Positions 47,685 through 57,961 of a stretch of 64,000 nt of DNA are shown here, piece by piece (the first letter of the stretch is position 1; every line of letters begins with the position of its first letter). The notes beneath the pieces are model-generated. The model saw only the letters and a list, made by a program, of their open reading frames with translations. It was not told the DNA's origin and did no database searches. The position numbers were made by a program, and so were the translations under genes. Location of the stretch: positions 15,550,147 through 15,614,146 of the forward strand of contig NC_133297.1 in the NCBI RefSeq assembly GCF_005239225.2. Reading direction: 5' to 3'. This stretch comes from Populus alba (Eukaryota; Streptophyta; Magnoliopsida; Malpighiales; Salicaceae).

Positions 47685-49328
47685 TCACTTCCATGCACAA
47701 GATGCCACCAAATCTCTGTTCATCCAGCCAAGATAAAGAGCCCCATCTCTTTCTTGAAGCCTATATCTATCAGAATAGTTCTCTAGCAGTGTTTTGATGG
47801 TGGCATTCACCAAGGTGCTTAGTGGGTATGGAGTAAACCCAGCCATTCTGAATCGCGATCTCCACTTCCCGAGAAGCTCGTGTCTTTCCACCCTCTCACT
47901 TCCCTCGCATGCTATTATGTTAACAACATCCCTTGCCAGGCAATGCTGTTCCACATTGATCCGTTCCTTGTGGTCTCTTGGAAGGGTCATATCAATGGAT
48001 TCAAACATAGCAGTATAATAGTTCAGTGTCTCGAGGAACCGAGGGAAGAATGCAGCAGTATTCGTGTTAGATTCCTGCTCAACAAGGGTGACCACCTTTG
48101 GAGACATGCTTTTAACTAGCCTCAGCACCCGATCCCGGTGATTCTGAGTGCTGACACTCTCATCAGGCAAGTGGTGAAGTACAAATGCAAAGTTCACAGC
48201 TAGAGCCTCCCCACGTCGAACACCAAGGTTTTCTATCTGAACCTCACAGCCAGACATGGCAGCAGCTTGAAACTCAAATGGCACCTTAAATGACTCAGCA
48301 AGCTTAGATAGCCTTTTTCCCACTATACTCAGTCCTCCTCCACGGGCATATGCTGATGTGGAATCATCAATACCTGTAATGCGGATGTGGGGTGGCCCAC
48401 CAGGCCTTGCTGCAAAGGCCTGGATCAGACTGATCCACTGACTCCCCTGACCAATTTGAAAATCAATTATATGAACCCTGTTTTCATCCTTCATGGCTTC
48501 TGCGATGGCACCATTTGCAGACATGTACCCAAATTTGAAATAGGCACAAACCTCATAAAGAATGTGCATGTAAGACAGCATCTCGGAACTTGCTGGTTCT
48601 TTGCACCTTAAACCTTTGCAGATGGAACTCCCTGAGGAGGCCAGGCGTGCAACAAGCCCTTCCAACATGTATGCTCCCAATCTTTGAATTGGTTCACCAG
48701 AAACTGAGACCATCTGGCGTAACTTGTCCATCAAGCACTGTGCCATTAACAGATCATTATCTGACACTGCTTTTGCGCAGGCAATAAGGACTTGTTTTAG
48801 GTCCCCTCTAGAAATCACATCCATTATTTGTCTCCAGCTCTCCATTTCCAGTGACTCGATGTTCGTCCCACTCTCAAGTGCATTTTCAATGCTGTCAATA
48901 ATATCAGAATCAGGCCCAAACATCACAGTTTCTAATTCTCTCAACTTGTGCCTGAAATCATGGGCATCATCAGTAATGCAGGAGCCACTTAATGGAGAAC
49001 CACTGGCATTGTCAGGGGAATGACGTGGCTCAAGTGAATACGACTGAGACTCTTGCTGTGACAATGGGCTTCCATTTGGTGAGAAACTGACAGTTGATGG
49101 GGAGTTGTAAGCAGCATAGCTGCCATTTGCTGAAGATGACTCCAGCGTGCAGTATTGCTCATGAGAGTTTGGAATGGTGAAGGGGGTTCCTTGGGTGCTG
49201 CCACTGGAGTATATCTGGCGGTCTAAAGTTCTGGACTGAGGCTTGCAGTAGGCTTCAACTTCTTGCATCTGTTGATAGAGAAATCTGCCGGAAATGCCCG
49301 AACCTCTGAGTTGTTTCGATGCTTGCAT
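47685..49328 (-). CDS. PAT1: GRAS transcription regulator, PAT1/SCL21 branch
   Basis: A single coding exon of 547 residues. The N-terminal part has the PAT1-branch pattern: YCTLESS, NSPSTVSFSPNGSPLSQQ, SPDNASGSPLSGS and a LRELETVMFGPDSD stretch. The GRAS domain starts near residue 176 (DLKQVLIACAKAV) and has, in order, leucine repeat I, VHIIDFQ at 285-291, leucine repeat II, a PFYRE region (FFPRFLETLNYYTAMFESID), RVERHELLGKWR and the SAW end (GALYLGWMNRDLVASCAWK). PAT1 and SCL21 act in phytochrome A signalling in Arabidopsis, as cytoplasmic or nuclear co-regulators. The start is ATG at 49328, the first Met in frame; codons before it have no ATG. PAT1 and SCL21 are paralogues and cannot be told apart here. 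Confidence 0.92.
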   Translation of the reverse strand: MQASKQLRGSGISGRFLYQQMQEVEAYCKPQSRTLDRQIYSSGSTQGTPFTIPNSHEQYCTLESSSANGSYAAYNSPSTVSFSPNGSPLSQQESQSYSLEPRHSPDNASGSPLSGSCITDDAHDFRHKLRELETVMFGPDSDIIDSIENALESGTNIESLEMESWRQIMDVISRGDLKQVLIACAKAVSDNDLLMAQCLMDKLRQMVSVSGEPIQRLGAYMLEGLVARLASSGSSICKGLRCKEPASSEMLSYMHILYEVCAYFKFGYMSANGAIAEAMKDENRVHIIDFQIGQGSQWISLIQAFAARPGGPPHIRITGIDDSTSAYARGGGLSIVGKRLSKLAESFKVPFEFQAAAMSGCEVQIENLGVRRGEALAVNFAFVLHHLPDESVSTQNHRDRVLRLVKSMSPKVVTLVEQESNTNTAAFFPRFLETLNYYTAMFESIDMTLPRDHKERINVEQHCLARDVVNIIACEGSERVERHELLGKWRSRFRMAGFTPYPLSTLVNATIKTLLENYSDRYRLQERDGALYLGWMNRDLVASCAWK

Positions 49329-49366
49329 TGAATTCTTAACCAGGCTGCCTGATTCCTTAAAAAAAG

Positions 49367-49598
49367 TTAGAAACAATCCAAGTAATCTTTTCTTTCACGA
49401 TTCAGAACTTCACTGAACATCAGTCACCAGAATATGGAACGATATTAGAATGCCTTGGCTTTCATGACAGAAGCCTTTGAATTCCTCTGATAGATCAGCT
49501 AAACTATCGTTGCGACAGCACCAATACAAAATGTAATCCTTTATCTAGATTTCTGTAGGACACCCACTCAGCAGCAGAACACAAAGTACCAGCATCAT
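49367..49598 (-). promoter_or_regulatory. Leader exon of the GRAS gene with three uORFs
   Basis: A leader exon probably begins at 49598 (acceptor TTTTGCAG). Its first three bases are an ATG that opens a 17-residue uORF (MMLVLCVLLLSGCPTEI, stop at 49545). Two more follow: ATG 49465, 6 codons, and ATG 49420, 17 codons (starting MFSEVL, stop at 49367). All end before the main ATG at 49328. The first is hydrophobic enough to look like a signal sequence. Confidence 0.5.
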
Positions 49599-50829
49599 CT
49601 GCAAAAGAAAAGAAAATAATTATTATTAACTTGCGCATAAAAGAATAAAAATCACAATAAATCCAATGACAGCATTTTGTACACAGACATTAGTAAAAAA
49701 AACAGGAGGCAATTCCAGCTTCATAAATTCCGTACACAAAGAAAACTACTCTCTCATCTTACAGAGACAAAAATAATACATATCTACAGCACACGGGAAA
49801 TACAATACATTAATATATAAGAAAGTTTGCAAACCAGAGAACCAGTTGGTCAACAAAAAATGATGGCTCAAATGCTTAAGATAGTTTATAGAAGCCTCCC
49901 AGAAATAGCATGAATTATATAAATTGAAACCTTCTCCTTTACGTTTCATTTGCTCTCGAAGCAGCAAGTAATTTTTTTTTTTTTTTTCTTTTTGTGGCAT
50001 AAGAAGGATTGACAAGGAAGCACGCCAAATTAGCTATGTCTACATGACCTACCTCATTTTTTTTGGATTCAAACTGAACGTATATACCAAGGCAAGACTT
50101 CAATGTTAGAAGTCATTCAAGGCAGTTTGGAAAAGAAACCATTAGAAGCAAAACTCCAATTCCAGTAGAGTCAAAAATATATTTTTTTTCCCAGAAGTTT
50201 TTCTCCACTGATCAGAATACAAGTTTCTGTGACATCTAAACCTTAATGAAAACAACAAGTAATATTGGAAGGTACATGACATCTGATAAAGCAAAAGTAA
50301 ATTCTCATTATTAGAAACAATGTTTTTTGAACCACCAGATCATCAAAGTGCTTGAATGTAGGCATGAAAGAAAAGGTTCACTAAAAACATTCTCTATCCC
50401 AAGACAACAATTGCACTCCACCAATATGAAATGCAGGTTAAGTAATCATGAATAATTTCATTTCTTGAATTAAACATAAATTCTTAAGAAAACAAAGATA
50501 TGAGACACTGCCATTTCAAAATGAGAGCACATTTCATGGCCAAACTAAACCAAAATTTAAATTTTCAATAAATCAAAGCAACAAAATCTGTCAACTAAAG
50601 AAATTTAGAAGCTTGTAATGAAATCCCACCATCGAGAGATCCAACACCAACCCATTTTTAGTTTCATTGAGTCATCCATGGAAGCTCAATCAAGCCAAAA
50701 AGAAAATAAATCTTAAACAGCAAATAGTTCCATAAAAAACAAAGGATTTCAAGGAGGCAGGGGAACGAATTTTCATAGTGGGCATCATTGTCACTTTCAA
50801 GAAACAAAATAAATTGTTCAGACACCCAC
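49599..50829 (-). other. Probable leader intron of the GRAS gene
   Basis: Donor AAG|GTGGGTGT at 50829 and acceptor TTGCAG at 49599 would define a 1.2-kb leader intron. The content is AT-rich without coding frames. Confidence 0.4.
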
Positions 50830-50960
50830 CTTGTTTTGAGGAATCTCCAAGTTCTTTTGGTGTTTCACTAAAAACCAGAGGCTTTTGATAGAGAGTGCGG
50901 ACAAACAAGAGAGAGAGCAGAGTTATCTTCTTAAGATCATTGCCAGACCAGAGTGTTGTA
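50830..50960 (-). promoter_or_regulatory. Probable non-coding first exon of the GRAS gene
   Basis: A CT-rich stretch (ctctgctctctctcttgtttgtcc on the minus strand) ends at a good donor at 50830. The transcription start is unclear. Confidence 0.35.
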
Positions 50961-53549
50961 AATGTTAGCAATCTAACATTGTATTATAATAAAATAATCG
51001 AAAAAAACATTGAAGTCAGCAAGAGCCCTTTAATTATTCTAAAACTACATTTCTACCACTGATGTGTAAGAGAAGTCTTATTACTGTTAGTTTAATCTTA
51101 GCCGAAGCCGAAGCCTGACACCGCCGCTTCGGAATTTAGCTTGAATGTTTTGTTTATTAAAATAATATTCTTTCAGATTTTTTTTCAAGAAAACAGTTAA
51201 ACCAGACAGCCATATCCGCCATACTGCGGATCAGAGATTTTTTGTTAGGCAATGCCAAAAACAAAAAAAAAAAAGTGTAGACATTAGTAGTCTTGCAATA
51301 ATAGACACAAAGCTAAGATCGTGTAATAAAAAATAAATGTGTTTACGGAAAATATATACATTAAAAAAAAAAAATTTAAAGCAATATTCCTTATTTAATT
51401 AAACCAAAGTTGATACATTATCAGGGTAATATTAAGATAATCATTTATCATATTAACCTCGATTAACCCTGGTTAATCATTAAATATGTGATCCAGATAA
51501 TAGACATGACTACAATTCGCTAACTTGATTAGTTGGTTATCCCTTTCTTTTCCCGTTCTCCTTCTCCTCTCCCATGGCTGGCCTTCAATGATCTCGAGTT
51601 GTATGAAATTCAGGACTGAATTGAGGAGTTATTATACAAATAAAGGTTGAATTAAAAGAATAAGATATGAGCTCGAGTAGAATAAAAAAATTAGAACTCA
51701 ATCAAAAAACTATTATAAATTTAGGGATAAAAATGTAAAAAAAAAAAAAAAAAAAAAAGAGATGGCACATGCATTACACATGCTCATGAGTTAGAGGAGC
51801 CACCATGTTGTCACAATGCATGCGGGTTCCTCTTATCATTCATGTCATATTTTTTTGATGTTGTTAGGATCAAGATAGAAGAACCTTTCTCATAATATTA
51901 TTAATCTATAAAAGTTCAATGTGTCTATGGCAACTAGTTTCTCTTTTCTCTTTTTTATTTTCTTCTCTTCTTTCTTGATGTTTCTATTTTTTTTATATAT
52001 ATATAGAAAGGATTTTTGTTTTAAACCAAGATCAATTTCAGTCCCTATATTTATAATTATTTGTCAAACGAAAAATATAAAGTAATTTTTTTAAATTGAG
52101 TGTTAACCTAACACCGGGAAGTTAATCCGACATAATGAAAACTTGATAATAAGTTAATTGAAGAAGACTATAAAGCTAACTCTATAAAAAAAATAAACCG
52201 TAAAAAGAATCAAATGAAAAGAAAAAATTTAAGGCTACCCAGAAAAAAAAAACCAAAGGATAAAAAAAAACCCAAACAACCATTCCATAGTAGAAGAAAC
52301 AATAAAACACCCAAAACAGGAAATCACCCATGACAATTAGTTTTTAATTAATGTTCGGTCAACTCCCAACCCTAGTGATCTGATCTCATTAAAAAACAAA
52401 GAGATACTTTGATTATTTAGAAAACTAGAGTCAAAAAAGGAGAACTTGAACTTTTTATTCAAATTGAATATTTCTTCGTTCATAAAAATTGAAAAGTTAG
52501 TTTTCTAGTTTATCAATTTTGTATTAAGTTTGAAAAACAAATTTTAAAGATTTTCTTAATTTTTCTATACAAGTTTTGTATTGTTTTTCAAATGAAGAAA
52601 AGACATTAACAATATAAATTTTTCTTTTATATATAGGCATTTTCTTAACATTGTAAGAGATTAAACATTTTTCTATTTTTATAGTTAGTGTCATAAATTA
52701 TTTTTTATTATAAATCTAATATTAAGATATCTTTCGGGGTTAACAATATAATCTTTTAATGGCAATTTTTAACTTAAATAACATAAAATTAATATTTTAT
52801 AATTAGATTATCACAAATACAAAATATTGAGATGATTATTATAAAATGTACTTTTGATTTTTATAAAAAAAAATATAGTTGTAATCTCGATGCATATCTT
52901 TTTTTTTAATATTATCTTTGTTAGCAATAAATGAATATGTGTTTTTAAATTCTCATTAGAAAAAGAAATATGAAAAAGGAAAAGAAAACCAAAAATAAAA
53001 AATAGAAAAGGAAAATATTTTTCTATTAGTGGACAGACCCTTGTATTTTCTACTCATCCTCTAATGCATCTCACCAAAATGTAAATTTAATTCATTTCTT
53101 AAATTAGAATAAATTCAATTTTTATTAAAATAAAAAACTTTAGATGATTTATTAATGTTAAAAATAAATTTAAAAAAATTATTTAGATGTATTTTCAAGT
53201 CTTAAAAATATTTAAAAAAAATAACATCTACTACAATACAAAATAAACACAGAATATATCATCTTTTTAGTATCTTACCAATGAAACTCAGTTGAATTTT
53301 TTATTTTTAATCATTTAAATGAATACTTTTAAGACTTTGGATTAGCCACCAAACATTTAAAAAACAGAAAATAAAGCAATTTAGAGGAAGCATCGTCAGG
53401 CCAAGATCTACAAGATCACCTTAAGAAAAAAAAGAGAATAAATTATTAAATAAGTTTACGGATTCTTTAATCAAGTCTTTGCTTCCTAGTGGTTGATTGA
53501 TCGACATCAACATTCCCACCCCCCACAAGCAATTAAAGCATGAGATTTT
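50961..53549. other. Intergenic, nothing firm
   Basis: AT-rich. Poly-A runs lie at about 51738-51760. The stretch 51630-51850 (aattaaaagaataagatatgagc...gcacatgcattacacatgc...gccaccatgttgtcac) resembles the end of the composite repeats at 19140-20285. No gene is seen. Confidence 0.4.
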
Positions 53550-54905
53550 GAGGAAATTATGATTATAATTATTTTTTAAAATATTTTTTATTTAAAAATA
53601 TATTAAAATAATTTATTATTATTATTTTTTAAATCAACACATCAAAATAATCTAAAATTATTAAAAAATATTAATTAAAAAAAAATTTAAACACTTAAAA
53701 AAAAAACAATCATGCACTTTATCAATAAATTTCGAAAAGAAAACCTGTCATTATCATTATTCGTTTGTTTTATTTTGTATAAACAATTGGTTGTTTAGCC
53801 AATTATTATGAATAAAACAATTAAACAGGATCTCAAAGCTCACAGAATTAAATATCTATTATAATTATTTTTTAAAATATTTTTTATTTAAAAATACATT
53901 TAAAATAATATTTTATTTTATTTTTTAAAATTTATTTTTAACATTAACACATCATAAAAATTTAAAAAATTCTAAATATTCTAAAAAAAAAAACAGTTTT
54001 TAACAGCAAAAACAGATAAACAAGATTCAAGAATAAAAATAAAAACCCACCAGCCAATGAAATTTGTTCATGTGAGTGGAGGGAGATTGGGGCAGTCATG
54101 GTAATTCCTACGGAAATCAAAGGTTATTCGGAGAAAAAGAAAGAGAGGAAAGGGACCTACACGATGAGTAGCTAGCGTGAAAGGCAAATAGATTACAGAT
54201 GACGTGGAAGTAGTGCCTTACACTTCAGCTAACAACAACATGGTACCTTTTTGAGTTCCTTTTCGTTAGTTTCATTCATATCATGCTTCTTCTTTCTTCT
54301 TCTTTTTTTTTAATTTTTTTTTTAATTTTTAGTGTTACAGTCTCTTCTAATCTTTCAGATTAGATATTGATGATAAACATTATAATCTTTTATTATTATT
54401 ATTATTATTATTTAAATTTAATCCAAGATATATCCAAGCATGTTAAGATCAAATAATAATAATTTTAATAATTTAATAAGTAGTCCAGTGGTAAGAGTTT
54501 AGAACTAAGAATTTTTTTAATAAATTATTTTTTTAATATATTTTTAAATAAAAAATATTCTAAAAAATAATTATAATAAATTTTTAATTCTATGATATTT
54601 GAGATCTTATGCAATTGTTTTATTCATAATAATTACCTAAATAACCAATTATTTATACAAAATAAAATAAATGAATAGTAATAATTACAAGTTTTATTTT
54701 TAAAATTTATCGATCAAATAAAGAATCTGTTTGTTTTTGTATTTTAAAAGTATTTAAAAAAAATTATTTTTTTATTTTAAATTAATATTTTTTTGTATTT
54801 TCAAATTATTTTGATGTGCTGATGTAAAAGATGATTTTTAAAAAACTAAAATAATATATTATTTTAATATATTTCTAAATAAAAAAATATTTTAAAAAAT
54901 ATCCA
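53550..54905. mobile_element. Cluster of four MITE-like AT-rich elements
   Basis: Segments at about 53560-53700, 53855-53995, 54525-54580 (opposite orientation) and 54735-54905 share the core 'ttttttaaaatattttttatttaaaaatatattaaaataat' pattern, and most also have 'aacacatcaaaataatctaaaa'. The last one has both arms. None codes for protein. An ATT repeat lies near 54388-54412. Confidence 0.4.
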
Positions 54906-55730
54906 TAACCACTCTAGCACGCTAGGAGACTTCTCGAAGGAGACAAACAATCTTCGTCATCTTTCTTTATGTTAGGCTGAGAGATCTTCCTTTCTTTGGG
55001 ACATGTTAATCGAAGCGATTCCTTCTTAAAAAAATGTTCTATGGGAATCGGATGTGCAAAATAATCACTAAAAGAAGGAATAGCTTGTCCCCTCCAAAGT
55101 GAGGGCCTCTCTCGATACCCACTTGGATTTTGTGTTTATCTCTTTTGTACGAATCAATGAGAAAGAAACGATAATAATCTACAGTAAATGATCGAGCTAA
55201 GGCTGTTTGATCCATAAAAAACCAGATAATTTATTAGCAAATGGTTTAAGGTCTTTATTATGCTGTTTTTCCTTTTCAGATTAAACACGATTCTACCACA
55301 AGAAAAAAAGAAGAATACAAGCTATATCAGATCAAATAAAAATCATCATAATCCTCTACTTTGGTCGTAATTAATTATTATGCAGCAGTTTCGCATTGAT
55401 TCAAGCCTTTCCACCGCCGTGCGTCTTGGACTAAAGTATCCGGGCTTCATCTTGGCCGTCTTGATGTTCTCTTGAAACAAGTTTTCTATCACAAATAGAG
55501 GACCTTTTTTATGCTTAAATTAATAGCTATAAGAGGGGAATAATATACATACTTTAAGTTAATAATTATAAGAGGGGAATAATATGCAAAAAAAGTATTT
55601 AGGTTTGGAAAAGAGCTTTATCTCTAGATTTGATATTCCCTGCAAAATAAGTCTCGAGAATCCTTAAATGTCCAAGTTAATAAGCTGGAAGAGGAGAATA
55701 ATGTGCAAGAAATAGAAAGAGAAAGAGAAT
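54906..55730. other. Intergenic, nothing recognised
   Basis: Mixed composition. The words ttaagttaataa...aagaggggaataatatgca occur twice (55553 and 55508 areas). No gene is identified. Confidence 0.4.
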
Positions 55731-56690
55731 GAAGATGAAGTGTGTAAGGTGTGTGTGTTTGTCTTGTATGAACTTGTGTTATATGGTTTTAGCTGCCTTA
55801 TACGTTTACTCAGTGACTTGAGATTTTTATATACCTCGATCACGTGAGCTTTTTTGTGGAGAGTGAAGTAATGATAGAAAATAATTTTCTTTATCGCATA
55901 TATAACTTGTAAAATGAGTTGTTATGCCTTGTTATGCTATTGATGGGAATGATTGATATTCACAAGTGATTGATAAGAAATGTTATTGTCCTCTAATAAG
56001 ATAGATTATTAAGAGATAACTATTGATAAAGAAAGTTAGGAAGAGAATGAAGATGAAGTGTGTAAGGGGGTGTATGTTTGTTCTTGTATAAACTTGTGTT
56101 ATGTGGTTTTTAGCTGTCTTATGCGTTTACTCGCTGACTTAAGGTGTTTATATACCTCGATCACGTGAGTTTTTTATGGAGAGTGAAGTAATGATTGAGA
56201 ATAATTTTATTATCGTATAGATAACTTGTAAAATGAGTTGTTATATCTTGTTATGCTATTGGTGGGAAGGATTGATATTCGCAAGTGATTGACAAGAAAT
56301 GTTAGTGTTCTCTAATGAGACAGATTGATAATAGATAACTATTGACAAAGAAAGTTAGAAAGGGAATGAAACTGAAAATGAAGTGTGTAAGGGTTATATA
56401 TTTGTATTTTGTATGGACTTGTATTATGTGGTTTTTAGCTATCTTATGTGTTTACTTGGTGACTTGAGGTGCTTATATACCTCGATCATAAGTTTTTTTC
56501 GTGGAGAATGAAGTAATGATAGAGAATAATTTTTTTTGTCGCATAGATAACTTGTAAAATGAGTTGTTATATCTTGTTATATTATTAATGGGAAGAATTA
56601 ATATTCATTGGTGATTGATAAAAATTATTAATATTTTATTGTGAGAAAGATTGATAGGAGATAGGTATTGATAAAGAAAGGTTAGCACTC
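55731..56690. repeat. Three-copy tandem repeat, unit about 320 bp
   Basis: Copies start at 55731, 56049 and about 56374 (318 and 325 bp apart). Each runs in the same order: gaagatgaagtgtgtaag, cttgtgttatgtggttttagct, gacttgaggtgtttatatacctcgatca, gtggagagtgaagtaatgat, aacttgtaaaatgagttgttat, ttgatattcacaagtgattgata and a final gataactattgataaagaaagtta. Copies 1 and 2 carry the palindrome CACGTG in gatcacgtgag; copy 3 has lost it. The array codes for nothing and resembles no family I know. Confidence 0.9.
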
Positions 56691-56891
56691 TTGTAAAAAG
56701 ATAGCCATGGATGATAAAGATAGCTCCAGACTGACTAGACAGTAAGGTGTATGGCAGACACTAAACTTCTTGAAGGAATTAAATTCCATCGCTGAGTTGC
56801 TAGGAAGAGGCCTAATTTATTGAGGACTAAAAAAAAGTTGGAATAGACACCAATCTTACCGTTTGGGGGGCTGATTCGAATGCAAGGCCAC

Positions 56892-56892
<1 letters not shown>

Positions 56893-56931
<39 letters not shown>
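56893..56931. repeat. (CT)n microsatellite
   Basis: About 39 bp of CT dinucleotides. Confidence 0.95.
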
Positions 56932-56932
<1 letters not shown>

Positions 56933-57669
56933 ATATCAATAAATTTTATTTCAAAGAAAAATTGATGTTGTCAAAGAAAAACAACAGTGCTTGTTATTTG
57001 ACAAAGTCTGCAAAATCAGTCATTGACCATTAAATCAACTGCAATTTTTTTTTTTTTTTTGTATTTATTTGTATTTGGATTGGACCAACAAGAGGAAAAG
57101 GCAAGAAAGTAATAAAAAAGTCAAGGCTCAGGGGGGCAGACTCGTACTCGATTCCACAACCCCACACACGGTGTCCGGATAAAACCCGGCGCGCATGATT
57201 CATGCAAATGACACTAAAAATCAATATCCCAGATTTCTATGAGGCCTTAAGACAAAACTGGAGGAGCCAAGACATGATGAGACTTTGACTTTTGTATCCG
57301 AACATCCCTCTCGTTTTGCCGACCAAATTTATGGGCTTTCGGGGGATTGGACGCCATTTATTCTCTACTCTTTCTTGCGTTTGCTATGCAGATTGGGTGT
57401 TGTTTTTGTAAAAGCTAAAATCCCTTCAATTGAGCCTCAAATTGACCCCTCTTTCACTTTCCTATCTGGGTCCCATGCGGGTCCTTCTGACACTTGTTTG
57501 TCTCTCTACAAGACCTAGTTCTTGAAGACCAGGCAGGCAATGATTCGAGCTCCTACCTAGTTCTTCAATAACTTCACAGAACATTGGAGGCCGTAGGCAG
57601 ATGTGCATGAACCAGGGATCAATGACAATGGATGGCCAACGAACTCTCGTGATCCAGGATTGATTATTG
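56932..57669. other. Intergenic, nothing recognised
   Basis: GC-richer between 57120 and 57650. A 77-codon frame at 57285-57518 resembles no family I know. Confidence 0.35.
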
Positions 57670-57961
57670 TGTTAGAGAATAATATAAATTATATTTTAAA
57701 ATTTTATATTATAATTTTAAATTTTAAATTAAGATGGTTCTTTAACATGGTATCAGAGCTTTAATAACCAAGCAGTTACAAGTTCGAATCTCACCATCCC
57801 TATTTATTTTATAAAAATTAAGCACAAGATAACGTGGACATGTATAAGTTTCAAACTCAAAATATTTTCACTTAAGAAGATGTGTTAGAAAATAATATAA
57901 ATTATATCTTAAAACCTCACTTAATAATTTAAATTTTTAGGTTAAAGATAATTGTTTTACA
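57670..57961 (+). mobile_element. TRIM element, best-preserved copy
   Basis: A 292-bp element with direct repeats at 57670-57747 and 57883-57961. Both begin TGTTAGA.AATAATATAAAT, and they end CTTTAACA and GTTTTACA. The primer site TGGTATCAGAGC follows the first repeat without a gap (57748-57759), a perfect match to the usual tRNA-Met site. The interior of 135 bp holds gttcgaatctcacc, which resembles a tRNA T-arm or B box, and ends in the purine-rich aagaagatg. It codes for nothing. No convincing target duplication is seen. Confidence 0.85.

Noticed and set aside
57285..57518. 77-codon plus-strand frame near 57.3 kb
   Set aside because: Composition is acceptable but no motif is recognised; the frame may be chance in a GC-richer stretch.
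57772..57795. tRNA-like T-arm (gttcgaatctcacc)
   Set aside because: No acceptor stem or anticodon arm can be built around it; it is part of the TRIM interior.
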